A stretch of 52,602 nt of DNA from Rhizobium leucaenae USDA 9039. Lineage in GTDB: Bacteria > Pseudomonadota > Alphaproteobacteria > Rhizobiales > Rhizobiaceae. Positions 23,337-32,446 of this stretch are shown one piece after another; position 1 is the first letter of the stretch; each line of letters opens with the position of its first letter. The translations under genes were made by a program, and so were the position numbers. The DNA is taken from the NCBI RefSeq assembly GCF_000426285.1, contig NZ_AUFB01000027.1, positions 1 to 52,602 of the forward strand, in the 5' to 3' direction. The notes under the pieces are model-generated. The model was not told the DNA's origin. It searched no databases and worked only from the letters and a program-made list of their open reading frames with translations.

Positions 23337-24106
23337 CAGAAATTATCCTTGCGCTTGCGGATTTCGGCAAAGACTTCCTCGTTGCTGCGGCTTTCCATCA
23401 AGAGATGCCTGCGGATCGACGGATCGGCGGCGCGGAGGAACGGATTGGTTTCTTTCTCCAGCGCGAGCGTTGTCGGAATGGTGAATTTGCCTTCGGCTCT
23501 CAGCGCCTCGATATCGGCGGCCCGCGCCTTCAGCCTTTCATTGTCGGGATCGATGGTAACGGCAAAACGGGCATTCGACAGCGTATATTCGTGGCCGAAA
23601 TAGATCGCCGTTTCGTCCGGCAATACGGCAAGCTTCTGCAGGGATGCCCACATATCCGCAGCAGGCCGTTCGAACAGCCGGCCGCAGCCGAGAGCAAAGA
23701 GCGTGTCGGCGGCAAAAAGCAGCTTGTCATCCTCGAAGTGATAGCAGACATGGCCGGCCGTGTGGCCGGGCGTCTCGATGACGTTGACGGTGTGGTCGCC
23801 GAATTCAAAGGTGTCACCGTCGCTGACAGACCGGTCGAGCCCGGGAATGGCGACGGCTTCGTTGATCGGGCCGATGATCTCGCAGCCGAATTGCTCCTTC
23901 AGTGTCAGATTGCCTTCGACATGATCGGTGTGATGATGGGTGGTGAGGATGTGGCTGATCGTCCAGCCGCGACGCTTGGCGGCCGCGAGAATCGGCTCGG
24001 CTTCCGGCGCGTCGATCGACGCCGTGTAACCGCTTTCGGGATCATGGACGAGCACGCCAAAATTGTCGGAGCGGCAGATAAATACCTCTAATTCCAAGGG
24101 TTTCAT
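23336..24106 (-). CDS. gloB: Hydroxyacylglutathione hydrolase (glyoxalase II)
   Basis: A 256-residue metallo-beta-lactamase-fold enzyme that hydrolyses S-lactoylglutathione to lactate in methylglyoxal detoxification. Metal ligands are in TTHHHTDHVEGN, in GHTAGHVCYH and in the Asp of FAADTLFALGCGRLFE, with GHEYT near the C-terminal HAGH domain. The start MKPLELEVFICRSDNFGVL fits other alphaproteobacterial GloB proteins; the longer reading to 24169 is not supported. It is divergent from the methyltransferase gene, with 88 bp between starts. Confidence 0.94.
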   Translation of the reverse strand: MKPLELEVFICRSDNFGVLVHDPESGYTASIDAPEAEPILAAAKRRGWTISHILTTHHHTDHVEGNLTLKEQFGCEIIGPINEAVAIPGLDRSVSDGDTFEFGDHTVNVIETPGHTAGHVCYHFEDDKLLFAADTLFALGCGRLFERPAADMWASLQKLAVLPDETAIYFGHEYTLSNARFAVTIDPDNERLKARAADIEALRAEGKFTIPTTLALEKETNPFLRAADPSIRRHLLMESRSNEEVFAEIRKRKDNF

Positions 24107-24194
24107 GGTCGAAATGTCCTCATCGATGCGGTTGAATCGGAATGTAGGCGGTTCGGCCTTGAAGTCCAACGGGCGGCTGATAACATTTGCGCCG

Positions 24195-24938
24195 ATGCAC
24201 GCCGATATCGTCGATCTCCGCCAATTCTATCATTCCGAGCTCGGGCGCTTGGCCGAGCAATCTATCGCCATGGCGCTTTCCTCGATCTGGTCGCGACTGC
24301 CGGATGAGCGTCTTGTCGGTCTCGGCTATGCCGTTCCCTATCTCGATCGTTTCCGTGCGGATACCGAGCGCACTTTTGCGTTCATGCCGGCAGGGCAGGG
24401 TGCCGTGAACTGGCCCATGGATTCGGTTTCCTCGACAGCACTGATCTTCGATGAGGAATTGCCGCTGCCGGATAGTTCCATCGACCGGGTGCTGATGGTG
24501 CATTCGCTGGAATTCGCCGAGAGCCCACGTGAGACGCTGAAGGAGCTTTGGCGGGTGCTGGCGCCTGGCGGGCGGCTGGTCATCGTCGTGCCGAACCGCA
24601 CGGGCGTGTGGGCGCGCATGGAGCATACGCCCTTCGGCTCCGGCCGACCCTATTCGCGCGGGCAGCTCACCTCGCTGCTGCGCGAGACCAACTTCACGCC
24701 GGGAGCAACCGCCGAGGCGCTGTTCTTTCCTCCTTCGAAACTGCGCACCGTCTTGCGTCTCAGACGCGCTTTCGAGCGGATCGGGCGCACACTCTGGCCG
24801 GCTTTCTCCGGCGTCATCATCGTCGAGGCGCAGAAGCGGCTCTATCAGGGCCTGCCGGTCGCCGTCCGCGCCTCACGCCGCGTCTTCGTGCCGGTACTGG
24901 CGCCGCGCGGCATTCCGACGACGCGCGACGGTGTATGA
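24195..24938 (+). CDS. Class I SAM-dependent methyltransferase
   Basis: A 247-residue methyltransferase-11-like protein that begins MHADIVDLRQFYHSELGRLA. A cofactor-binding loop VGLGYAVPYLDRF is followed by SSIDRVLMVHSLEFAESPRETLKEL and the strand-turn LAPGGRLVIVVPNRTGVWAR. The pairing with a divergent gloB is common in rhizobia. The methyl acceptor is unknown. The in-frame extension to 24063 would overlap gloB and is rejected. Confidence 0.85.
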   Translation: MHADIVDLRQFYHSELGRLAEQSIAMALSSIWSRLPDERLVGLGYAVPYLDRFRADTERTFAFMPAGQGAVNWPMDSVSSTALIFDEELPLPDSSIDRVLMVHSLEFAESPRETLKELWRVLAPGGRLVIVVPNRTGVWARMEHTPFGSGRPYSRGQLTSLLRETNFTPGATAEALFFPPSKLRTVLRLRRAFERIGRTLWPAFSGVIIVEAQKRLYQGLPVAVRASRRVFVPVLAPRGIPTTRDGV

Positions 24939-24945
24939 TCTGGCC

Positions 24946-25050
24946 AGAGCGCCGTGCGTTCATTTGAACGCACAAGGGTCGCTCTGATCTTTTGAATCTA
25001 GAGCATCTTATCCGCTTGCAGGTGATTCCACCTGAAGGCGGGATGCTCTA
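24946..25050. repeat. Tandem palindromic rhizobial intergenic element
   Basis: Two adjacent palindromes. The first has AGAGCG...CGCTCT outside (24946-24985) and a perfect GTGCGTTC, ATTT, GAACGCAC hairpin inside. The second has TAGAGCATC (24999-25007) pairing with GATGCTCTA (25042-25050) and an inner CAGGTG/CACCTG. This is the structure of the RIME-like repeats scattered between rhizobial genes. It sits between the methyltransferase and hisC genes and could act as a terminator. Confidence 0.7.
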
Positions 25051-25146
25051 GCCGACCGGCAAACACTCGACAAATTCGTCAATCCGCATTAATGCCACGG
25101 GGTGTCTAAAGCCGGACTTTTCCGGCCCCTTCCCAAGGTCGATCCC

Positions 25147-26256
25147 ATGAGCATGGAAATGAGCAAGCCCGTCCCGCGCCCCGGCATTCTCGATATCGCC
25201 GCCTATGTGCCGGGCAAGGAGCACGCGCCCGGCGTGGCGCGGGTGTTCAAGCTTTCATCGAACGAGACGCCGTTCGGCGCAAGCCCCAAGGCTATAGAAG
25301 CCTTCCGCGCTGCTGGTGAGCACCTGGAACGCTATCCGGACGGGCAGGCTACGGAGCTGCGTCAGGCGATAGCCGACATCCATGGTCTGAACACCGCCAA
25401 TATCCTCTGCGGCAACGGTTCCGACGAGCTGCTCGGTCTGCTTTGCCATGTCTATCTCGGCGCCGGAGATGAAGGCATCATCACCGAGCACGGCTTCCTG
25501 ATCTACAGGATCCAGATCCTGGCCGCCGGCGGGACGCCGGTCACGGTCAAGGAGAAGGATCGCACCGTCGATGTCGACGCGATCCTCGCCGCCGTCACCG
25601 AGCGGACCAAGATCGTCTTCATCGCCAATCCGGCCAATCCGACCGGCACCTATGTTCCGGTTAACGAAATCCGTCGCCTGCAGGCTGGTTTGCCGAAGCA
25701 CGTTATCCTCGTGCTCGACGCTGCCTATGCCGAATACGTCCGTCGCAACGATTACGAGGCCGGCCTCGAGCTCGTTTCTTCGAATCCCAATGTCGTCATG
25801 ACCCGCACCTTTTCGAAGATCTACGGGCTTGCGGCGCTGCGCGTCGGCTGGATGTATGGGCCGGCCGACGTGGTGGATGCGCTGAACCGCGTGCGCGGCC
25901 CGTTCAACATGAACGCGGCAGCCATTGCCGCAGGTGCCGCCGCCATCCGCGACCAAGCCTTCACCCAGAAGGCCGTGGCGCATAACACGCTCTGGATCGA
26001 GAAGGTGACGAAGGCCTTCGAATCGATCGGCCTCGAAGTGACGCCGTCGGTCGCCAACTTCGTGCTTGTCCACTTCCCCGATGTCGAGGGCAAGCGCGCT
26101 GCCGATGCCGACGCGTTCCTGACCAGCCGCGGGTATATCCTGCGCGCGGTACGCGCCTACGGCTTCCCGAATTCGCTGCGCATGAGCATCGGGACGGAAG
26201 AGGCCAATCTGGGTGTCATCGCCGCTCTGACTGAATTCATGGGACGTAAGGCATGA
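25147..26256 (+). CDS. hisC: Histidinol-phosphate aminotransferase-family enzyme
   Basis: A 369-residue PLP enzyme of fold type I. It has SSNETPFGASP near the start, ANPANPTGTY for substrate and cofactor contact, VLDAAYAEYV, and the PLP lysine in TRTFSKIYGLAALRVGW. It converts imidazole acetol phosphate to histidinol phosphate. Because it is coupled (ATGA) to tyrC, it may also work on aromatic 2-oxo acids or prephenate, as some rhizobial HisC copies do. The ATG at 25147 is chosen; 25159 is an alternative in the same frame. Confidence 0.93.
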   Translation: MSMEMSKPVPRPGILDIAAYVPGKEHAPGVARVFKLSSNETPFGASPKAIEAFRAAGEHLERYPDGQATELRQAIADIHGLNTANILCGNGSDELLGLLCHVYLGAGDEGIITEHGFLIYRIQILAAGGTPVTVKEKDRTVDVDAILAAVTERTKIVFIANPANPTGTYVPVNEIRRLQAGLPKHVILVLDAAYAEYVRRNDYEAGLELVSSNPNVVMTRTFSKIYGLAALRVGWMYGPADVVDALNRVRGPFNMNAAAIAAGAAAIRDQAFTQKAVAHNTLWIEKVTKAFESIGLEVTPSVANFVLVHFPDVEGKRAADADAFLTSRGYILRAVRAYGFPNSLRMSIGTEEANLGVIAALTEFMGRKA

Positions 26257-27182
26257 GCAGCGTGCAGTTCGACCGTATCGCGCTGATCGGCATCGGCCTG
26301 ATCGGCTCGTCGATCGCCCATGATATCAAGCGGCTCGGTCTTGCCAAGGAGGTGGTGATCTCGACGCGCAGCGCCGAGACGCTGAAGCGCGCCGAGGAAC
26401 TCAAGCTCGGCGACCGCTATACGCCGTCGTCGGCCGAAGCCGTTAGGGATGCCGATCTCGTCATTGTCTCCGTGCCGGTCGGCGCATCGGGAAGTGTTGC
26501 CACGGAAATCTCCGCGCATCTAAAGCCGGGCGCCATTGTCACCGACGTCGGTTCAACCAAGGCGTCCGTCATCGCGCAGATGCAGCCGCATATGCCGGGC
26601 AATGTGCATTTCATTCCCGGCCACCCTATTGCGGGCACGGAGAAGTCCGGGCCCGACGCCGGATTTCCCGGGCTGTTCGAAGGCCGCTGGTGCATCTTCA
26701 CGCCGATCCCCGGCACGGACGAGGCTGCCATCAAGAAGCTTCGCCATTTCTGGGAATCGCTCGGCTCGCGCGTCGACGAAATGGATGCCGCCCATCACGA
26801 CAAGGTGCTGGCGATCGTTTCGCATCTGCCGCATCTGATCGCCTATAACATCGTCGGCACGGCCGATGATCTGGAGACGGTGACCGAATCGGAAGTGATC
26901 AAATATTCCGCCTCCGGTTTCCGCGATTTCACCCGTCTCGCCGCGTCCGACCCGACCATGTGGCGCGACGTCTGCCTGCACAATCGCGATGCCATTCTGG
27001 AAATGCTGGCGCGTTTCTCGGAAGATCTCGCCTATCTTCAGCGGGCCATCCGCTGGGGCGAGGGTGACAAGATCTTCGATCTCTTCACCCGCACCCGCGC
27101 CATCCGCCGCTCGATCGTCGAGGCCGGCCAAGACGTCGATGCCCCGGATTTCGGTCGCCACGCGCTGGATGTGAAGAAGTAG
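26253..27182 (+). CDS. tyrC: Prephenate/arogenate dehydrogenase
   Basis: A 309-residue TyrA-type dehydrogenase with an N-terminal Rossmann motif GIGLIGSSIAHDIKR, the FIPGHPIAGTEKSGPDAG active-site block, and an all-helical C-terminal domain with the HxxxxAxxSHLPHLIA-type motif (HHDKVLAIVSHLPHLIAYN). It performs oxidative decarboxylation to tyrosine or its precursor. It overlaps hisC by ATGA. A repeat element follows the stop. Confidence 0.93.
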   Translation: MSSVQFDRIALIGIGLIGSSIAHDIKRLGLAKEVVISTRSAETLKRAEELKLGDRYTPSSAEAVRDADLVIVSVPVGASGSVATEISAHLKPGAIVTDVGSTKASVIAQMQPHMPGNVHFIPGHPIAGTEKSGPDAGFPGLFEGRWCIFTPIPGTDEAAIKKLRHFWESLGSRVDEMDAAHHDKVLAIVSHLPHLIAYNIVGTADDLETVTESEVIKYSASGFRDFTRLAASDPTMWRDVCLHNRDAILEMLARFSEDLAYLQRAIRWGEGDKIFDLFTRTRAIRRSIVEAGQDVDAPDFGRHALDVKK

Positions 27183-27192
27183 GAACTAAAAT

Positions 27193-27378
27193 ACCTTCGC
27201 CCCGGCGGGGAGAAGGATGCGCGTAAGCGCAGATTGAGGGGGCGTTGCTGGGAAAGAATTGCCTTTCACGTCCGTTCAAGGCCTTCGGAGCTTTGCTCCG
27301 AAGCCCCCTCATCCGGCCACTCTCGGCCTCGTTTCACTCCGCCGTTCATGTCCATTTTCTCCCCGCTGAGGCGAAGGT
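27193..27378. repeat. Rhizobial intergenic inverted-repeat element (copy 1)
   Basis: ACCTTCGC at 27193-27200 and GCGAAGGT at 27371-27378 are perfect inverted ends. The interior shares GGAGAAGGA, GCGCGTAAGCGCAG and TTGAGGGGGCGTTG with the element at 41237-41370, in the same order. It is non-coding and lies between the convergent tyrC and DUF2125 genes. It has no open frame of interest. Confidence 0.75.
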
Positions 27379-27386
27379 GTTGACTA

Positions 27387-28400
27387 TCAGATCGGCGGAA
27401 TCTTACCGAGCGGGATAAAGCCGCTAAGGGATAAGCGTCCGTGATCGGCTGTGAGATCGACGGAGACTTTGTCACTGCCGGCTGCAAGCGATTTCAGAAG
27501 CTTGGTGGCGGTGTCGATCATGTTTTTGGCCGCCGGGATCGTCGCTTTCAGGCTGTCTCCCCATGGCCCGATCTGATTGATCTGCAGTTTGAACTGGCCG
27601 GACAGAAAGCCGCGATCATCGAAATTGAAGGGGCCGGTGAGGGTCATGACGCGGCCGTCGCCGATATCGATCACTACCTGACGGAGAACGCCGGCTGCGC
27701 CATAAAGGCCGTGTCCGTCGCTGCCGTCGAGAAGGCCGGCCTTGCCGGTCAGGGTGATATCGGCGCTTGTCGATGCCGTCGGGAGCGTCTGCGGAAAATC
27801 CTTGATGACTGCAGTGGCGTTTTCGACGCCGATCGCCAGTTCCAGATCGTCGCCGTTCTGGCGTGCGTGCATTTCGGTGCGCGCGGCGGTCACGTCGGCG
27901 CTCTGGCCGGTGAAGGAGGAGACGATGCCGGCCTTCAGCCCATCGATGACGGTCTGGCTCTGCGCGACACCGCGGCCCTTGGCGACGAGGTTCGATTGCA
28001 GGTCCGTCCATTCGGCCGATACTGTCAAACCCTGTGCGGTGCGGATTTCTGCCGGCGATTTCAGCCTCCAGCCGACATGGTTCGGCTGATAGACCGGTGC
28101 CGAGGCATTGAGATTGTCGAAGGAGGCGGAGACGCCCTTTACATGATCGTCGACAGTCACCTTGGCGCAGGAAAGGCCGATGGAGAAGGGAAAGCCGCTG
28201 AAGGCCATGTCGCTGCATTCGCCCGAGATGCCGGCGGCGTTCTGCTCGCCGAGCGCCTTCAGCACGGTCGTCTTCACTATCGTCGTCGCATAAAACCAAC
28301 CGCCGGTATAAAGCCCGGCCAGGATCACGATCAGCCCCAGCCCGACGAGCCACATGCGTTTGCCTCTGCCGGATGCTACGCTCTGGCTTGACGCTGCCAT
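27387..28400 (-). CDS. DUF2125-domain membrane-anchored protein
   Basis: A 337-residue protein with one N-terminal membrane helix (WLVGLGLIVILAGLYTGGWF, about residues 17-36) and a large periplasmic beta-rich DUF2125 domain. Start chosen at the ATG at 28400 with GGAGAA upstream; an in-frame GTG/ATG region at 28433 is less likely. The family is restricted mostly to alphaproteobacteria and resembles AsmA-like beta proteins by composition. Function is unknown. It is divergent from the ChaC-like gene. Confidence 0.85.
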   Translation of the reverse strand: MAASSQSVASGRGKRMWLVGLGLIVILAGLYTGGWFYATTIVKTTVLKALGEQNAAGISGECSDMAFSGFPFSIGLSCAKVTVDDHVKGVSASFDNLNASAPVYQPNHVGWRLKSPAEIRTAQGLTVSAEWTDLQSNLVAKGRGVAQSQTVIDGLKAGIVSSFTGQSADVTAARTEMHARQNGDDLELAIGVENATAVIKDFPQTLPTASTSADITLTGKAGLLDGSDGHGLYGAAGVLRQVVIDIGDGRVMTLTGPFNFDDRGFLSGQFKLQINQIGPWGDSLKATIPAAKNMIDTATKLLKSLAAGSDKVSVDLTADHGRLSLSGFIPLGKIPPI

Positions 28401-28451
28401 GTTGTTCTCCAATGGTTGAACCGATGTGTTCACAGTGATTTGGCGTTGGAT

Positions 28452-28985
28452 ATGGACGAATTTTGGGTGTTTGGCTACGGATCACTCATGTGGAATCCGG
28501 GGTTTAGCTATGTCGAAAAAGCAGAGGCCTTGATTTTCGGCTACCGCCGCTCCCTTTGCGTCCATTCCTGGGTCCATCGCGGCACGCAGGCCAGCCCCGG
28601 CCTGGTGCTCGGCCTCGATCGCGGCGGCTCCTGCCGCGGCATGGCATTCAGCATAGCTGCCGCCGAGTGGGACGAGGTCCTGAACTATCTACGCGAGCGC
28701 GAACTGGTCACCAACGTCTATCTGGAAAGAACGTTGCCCATTCGGCTTGCGGATGGCAGGAGGGTAACCGCCGTCGCCTACATTGTCGACCGGGACCATC
28801 AGCAATATGCCGGTACGCTCGATGCCATAGAGGCCGCCCATATCGTCGATTCTGCCGTCGGACAATCCGGGCCGAACGATGCCTATGTCTTCAATACGTT
28901 GGCGCATCTTCGCGAGATGGGCATTCGCGACCAGTGGCTGGAACAGGTGGCGGGCGAGATCGAGAGGATGCGGGAAGCATCCTGA
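28452..28985 (+). CDS. ChaC-like gamma-glutamylcyclotransferase
   Basis: A 177-residue protein with the family signature FGYGSLMWNPGF near the N-terminus, then RSLCVHSWVHRGTQASPGLVLGL and a catalytic Glu in the YLRERELVTNVY helix. ChaC proteins degrade glutathione to 5-oxoproline and Cys-Gly in the cytosol. The start at 28452 (MDEFWVFGYGS) places the signature where the family has it. It stands alone, convergent with plsC. Confidence 0.88.
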   Translation: MDEFWVFGYGSLMWNPGFSYVEKAEALIFGYRRSLCVHSWVHRGTQASPGLVLGLDRGGSCRGMAFSIAAAEWDEVLNYLRERELVTNVYLERTLPIRLADGRRVTAVAYIVDRDHQQYAGTLDAIEAAHIVDSAVGQSGPNDAYVFNTLAHLREMGIRDQWLEQVAGEIERMREAS

Positions 28986-29017
28986 GCTTCTCCCCCGCTG
29001 GAACGAAGAGGTTTCGC

Positions 29018-29818
29018 TTAAACCGCGGCCGCCATTTTCGCCTTGGCAATCTCCGCCAGGCGTTTTGCCGCCGTGGGCGGGACCGGCAAATGCGGATTAT
29101 TGGCGATGGTTTCGACCAGCAATTCGTCGCTCGCCTTTTCCGTCTCCTCCATCAGTCGTGTGAAGAAAGCGTCGGGGTCCAGGCCTGGCGGGATCGGCGG
29201 CAGGATGCGCACCTTGAAATGGCCGGGATATTTACGGAAGGTACGGCGCGGCCAGAACAGGCCGGGATGCATGGCGACCGCGACGACGGGAATGCCGAGA
29301 TCGCGATACATGCGGGCGATGCCGTATTTGTAGACCGGCTCGGCACCCGGCGGCCGGCGGGTGCCTTCGGGATAAATGATCAACTGACGGCCGGTGGAAA
29401 GCTCTTCCCGCGTGCGCTTCAGCACGTCGAACATGACCTTGCCGCGGGCGCTGCGGTCGACCGGGATCATGCGCTGCTTCTTCGCATACCAGCCGAACAG
29501 CGGGATCCACATCAGCTCGCGCTTCAAGATGTAGACGGGATCGTCGAGATAGGGCAGCAGCGCGAAGGTATCCCAGAAGGATTGATGCTTCGGGGCAAAG
29601 ATGTAGCTGCCGGCGGGAATATTCTCCAGGCCCTCGATTTCGAAGGAGGTGCCGACGATCTTTTCCATCAGCCAGACACTGGATTTTGCCCAAGCCTTTG
29701 GAATCGCATAGCCGGCCTTGCGGGGCATCAGAAAATAGATCGGTGAAAGCACGATCATGCGAATGATCAGGTTGGCATAGAAGGTCGTATTGAACAGGAT
29801 CGAACGCAAGGTAATCAT
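29018..29818 (-). CDS. plsC: 1-acyl-sn-glycerol-3-phosphate acyltransferase
   Basis: A 266-residue membrane-associated acyltransferase for phosphatidic acid synthesis. The catalytic HxxxxD motif appears as HQSFWD and the glycerol-3-phosphate-binding motif as YPEGTRRPPG; two hydrophobic N-terminal segments anchor it. ATG at 29818 is chosen with GGGAAAG five bases upstream; the preceding TTG is also in frame. It is the last gene in the ftsE-ftsX-ydcF-plsC direction on the minus strand, after a GNRA-type hairpin. Confidence 0.92.
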   Translation of the reverse strand: MITLRSILFNTTFYANLIIRMIVLSPIYFLMPRKAGYAIPKAWAKSSVWLMEKIVGTSFEIEGLENIPAGSYIFAPKHQSFWDTFALLPYLDDPVYILKRELMWIPLFGWYAKKQRMIPVDRSARGKVMFDVLKRTREELSTGRQLIIYPEGTRRPPGAEPVYKYGIARMYRDLGIPVVAVAMHPGLFWPRRTFRKYPGHFKVRILPPIPPGLDPDAFFTRLMEETEKASDELLVETIANNPHLPVPPTAAKRLAEIAKAKMAAAV

Positions 29819-29836
29819 CAAGGCTTTCCCAACACG

Positions 29837-29852
29837 CCGGCTTTCGCCGGCA
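29837..29852 (-). terminator. Hairpin between ydcF-like gene and plsC
   Basis: On the minus strand GCCGGC, loop GAAA, GCCGGC gives a perfect 6-bp stem with a GNRA tetraloop. There is no T run, so it may be an mRNA-stabilising or partial termination hairpin that lowers plsC expression relative to the upstream genes. Confidence 0.4.
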
Positions 29853-29915
29853 TCCGAAGCTTTGCCTACACGATTACGCTGTCAATAAAAAGTCAGTCGC
29901 GTCTCGTCAAATATC

Positions 29916-30638
29916 TTAGTCCGGATCATCGTCCGTCTCCCGCGAGCGCAGGCCGAGCGGACGTCCGAGGCCCGTGAGATTGCGGGCACCGGCGAGAAGA
30001 ACCTTGGCATATTCGGAGAGCATGGTGCGCAGCGCGTTAGGATCGGTGAACCAGTTCGTGGTCTTGAGATCAGAATTGACCACCGGGTAGGGGATGAAAT
30101 CGGTGGCCGGATCGACATATTTCAATTCGGCGAGGCTGCGCGGCATATGATAGTTGTTGGTCACCACCAATATGCTCTTGTAGCCTCTGGCGTGGATCCA
30201 TTTCGCCGCCTCGCGCGCATTGCCAATGGTGTCGAGGGCGTCATAGCCGACATCGACGCAGCAATTGAAGAGACTGACGGGGCTTTGGGTCAGCCTGCGG
30301 ATTTGCGACGGCGTCGTGGTCGGATGAACGCCGGAGATCAGAAGCCGATTGCCGGCGCCGGTGCGCAGCAGTTCCACCGCCTGGCCTATGCGCTGATAGC
30401 CGCCGGTCAATACGACGATGGCATCGGCCTTCGGTTCCGGCGGCGGTTTCAGCGTGGTGATCGAATCGGCAAAATGCAAGAAGCCGCCGAAGACAATGGC
30501 GACAAGGATGATGAAGCCGAAGCCGCCCCAGCGCAAAAACCGGCGGAAGAGACTACGCCGCACAGGCCTGTCGCCACGGGATTGCTCCCGCAGCGTCTGC
30601 GAACTCACGCTTTTGCGAGTCGTCAGATCCATGCTCAT
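29916..30638 (-). CDS. YdcF/ElyC-type DUF218 protein
   Basis: A 240-residue protein with one membrane helix (about residues 35-55) followed by the DUF218 domain: KADAIVVLTGGYQRIGQAVELL, LLISGVHP, and VTNNYHMPRSLAEL. Members such as E. coli ElyC/SanA affect cell-envelope integrity or lipid carrier recycling. Placement between ftsX and plsC supports an envelope role. The exact reaction is unknown. Confidence 0.85.
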   Translation of the reverse strand: MSMDLTTRKSVSSQTLREQSRGDRPVRRSLFRRFLRWGGFGFIILVAIVFGGFLHFADSITTLKPPPEPKADAIVVLTGGYQRIGQAVELLRTGAGNRLLISGVHPTTTPSQIRRLTQSPVSLFNCCVDVGYDALDTIGNAREAAKWIHARGYKSILVVTNNYHMPRSLAELKYVDPATDFIPYPVVNSDLKTTNWFTDPNALRTMLSEYAKVLLAGARNLTGLGRPLGLRSRETDDDPD

Positions 30639-30707
30639 GATTCGTCATTATGCGCAAATTGCGGCAAGTAACGGGTCGGTAGATCGTAAAAAATCATCGC
30701 CGTAGCG

Positions 30708-31754
30708 TCAATTCTGCACAGTTTCGGTCCTCCCGGGGTCGGAACGGATCAAATCGATTTCATAAATAGTGCGCATGACGGTGAAACGCGCCGTGATCGT
30801 GGTGAGCAGGGCGATGATGATCATGGTGGCGAGAATGCCGAGATAGCCGAGCGCGCCGACCGAGAATGTGCCGAACAGAGCGGTTGCCTGATCGGTCTGC
30901 GGCGTGGCGATCGTGCGGCTTTGCAGAAAGCCGGCGCTGGCGAAGAACAGGGCGGCAAGCGCGCTGCCGGCAGCCGAACCCTTCAGGCTGATCTTCAGGA
31001 AATGCTTCTGGAATTCGGTGGCGACGAAGGTGCCCTCGGCGCCGACGAAGTGTAGCACCTCGACGATATGGCGGTTGCTCGACAGCGCGCCGCGTGTCGC
31101 AAAAACCACGGTTAGCACCATGGCGGTGAAAACCAGGAGCAGCACGCCGGTGCCGATGAGAACGGTCGTATGAGCCATCGAGACGAGCCGATCGACCCAG
31201 GTGCGATGGTCATCCAGCGTCGCCTGCGGAATTTGATCCTTGAGGAGGTTACGCATCGCCTCGAAATCGGGGGGATGCGTTTCGTCGATGGTGATGATCA
31301 CCAGGCGCGGGACGGGCAGTTCCTTGAGATCTAGGCCGGCGCCGAGCCAGGGTTCGAGCAGGCGGGCCGTCGCCGCCTCGTCGACGATCTGGCCGCTTTT
31401 GGTGCCGACGAAACCAAGCGCGATATCGCGGGCGCTGGCGAGCGCCTTGTCCATGTCGAGATTGTCGTCCGGCTTGATCTGGATGGTGATTTCGCGGGAA
31501 ATCTGGCTTTCCCAGCTTGCCGCCGTCGAGCGCACCATGCTGACGGCGCCGAGCGTCAGGCAGGCAAGAAAAGCCATGATGGCGATAACGACGATCAGCG
31601 CGTTGCCCTGGATGTTGGAGGAGGGCACGATCGGTCCGGTCGGGCGCACGCGCATTTCCGGCCGACGCCTCTCCGGCGAAGGTGCGACGGGTCTTTCCTT
31701 GTTGTTGGCAGCCCCGGTGTCTGAGGCTTTTTTGCGGGGAGCGGGCTCAGTCAT
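30708..31754 (-). CDS. ftsX: Cell division ABC transporter permease FtsX-like
   Basis: A 348-residue membrane protein. A cytoplasmic Pro/Arg-rich N-terminus is followed by TM1 (about residues 50-72), a periplasmic domain of about 100 residues, and three more helices in the FtsX/MacB permease domain. With FtsE it regulates peptidoglycan hydrolases at the septum. The ATG lies within the ftsE end (8-base overlap), so FtsE and FtsX are coupled. Alphaproteobacterial FtsX proteins usually have this longer N-terminus. Confidence 0.9.
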   Translation of the reverse strand: MTEPAPRKKASDTGAANNKERPVAPSPERRRPEMRVRPTGPIVPSSNIQGNALIVVIAIMAFLACLTLGAVSMVRSTAASWESQISREITIQIKPDDNLDMDKALASARDIALGFVGTKSGQIVDEAATARLLEPWLGAGLDLKELPVPRLVIITIDETHPPDFEAMRNLLKDQIPQATLDDHRTWVDRLVSMAHTTVLIGTGVLLLVFTAMVLTVVFATRGALSSNRHIVEVLHFVGAEGTFVATEFQKHFLKISLKGSAAGSALAALFFASAGFLQSRTIATPQTDQATALFGTFSVGALGYLGILATMIIIALLTTITARFTVMRTIYEIDLIRSDPGRTETVQN

Positions 31755-32418
31755 AGATATCGAGATGCCCTCCCGATAAAATCATGCGCCGGGCTTCGAT
31801 CTGATCCATGAGGGTGAGGTCGTGCGTGGCGATGACGACCGCGGTGCCGAGGCGATTGAGTTCGAGGAAGAGGTTGAGCAGCCGACGCGCCATGGGCGGA
31901 TCGACATTGCCGGTCGGCTCGTCGGCAAGCAGGATCTCCGGACGGTCGATCAGGGCGCGGGCAATGGCGGCGCGCTGCTTCTCGCCGCCCGACAGCACCG
32001 GCGGCAACACATTGATGCGTTCGCCGAGGCCGACCCATTTCAATAGTTCCAGCACATCGGTGCGATAGGAGCTTTCCTCCTTGCCGCGCACGCGCAGGGG
32101 CAGCGCGACGTTTTCATAGGTCGTCAGATGTTCGAGCAGCCGGAAATCCTGGAAGACGATGCCGACGCGGCGGCGCAGGAGCGGAAGTTCGTTGCGCGGG
32201 ATCGAGGAAATCTCGCGGTCGAACATGCGGATCAGTCCGCGGGTCGGCTGCAGCGACATGAAGAGAAGCCGAAGCAACGTCGTCTTGCCGGCGCCGGAAG
32301 GTCCCGTCAGGAACTGGAACGATTTTTTCGGAATGTCGAAGGTCAGATCCCGGAGGATTTCCGGGCCCATACCATAGCGCAAACCGACGTTCTCAAAATG
32401 AATCAACGGGCAGTCCAC
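31747..32418 (-). CDS. ftsE: Cell division ATP-binding protein FtsE
   Basis: A 223-residue ABC ATPase with Walker A GPSGAGKTT, Q-loop FQDFRLLEHLTTYENVALPL, signature LSGGEKQRAAIARAL, Walker B ILLADEPTGNVD and the switch His in ATHDLTLM. It pairs with FtsX. The listed start is GTG at 32418; a TTG four codons downstream (LIHFENVGLRYG) fits the usual FtsE N-terminus and may be the true start. The divergent intergenic region carries CtrA-like sites. Confidence 0.94.
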   Translation of the reverse strand: MDCPLIHFENVGLRYGMGPEILRDLTFDIPKKSFQFLTGPSGAGKTTLLRLLFMSLQPTRGLIRMFDREISSIPRNELPLLRRRVGIVFQDFRLLEHLTTYENVALPLRVRGKEESSYRTDVLELLKWVGLGERINVLPPVLSGGEKQRAAIARALIDRPEILLADEPTGNVDPPMARRLLNLFLELNRLGTAVVIATHDLTLMDQIEARRMILSGGHLDIYD

Positions 32419-32446
32419 TCTTCCGCAGGGTTCAATCAGGCGACTT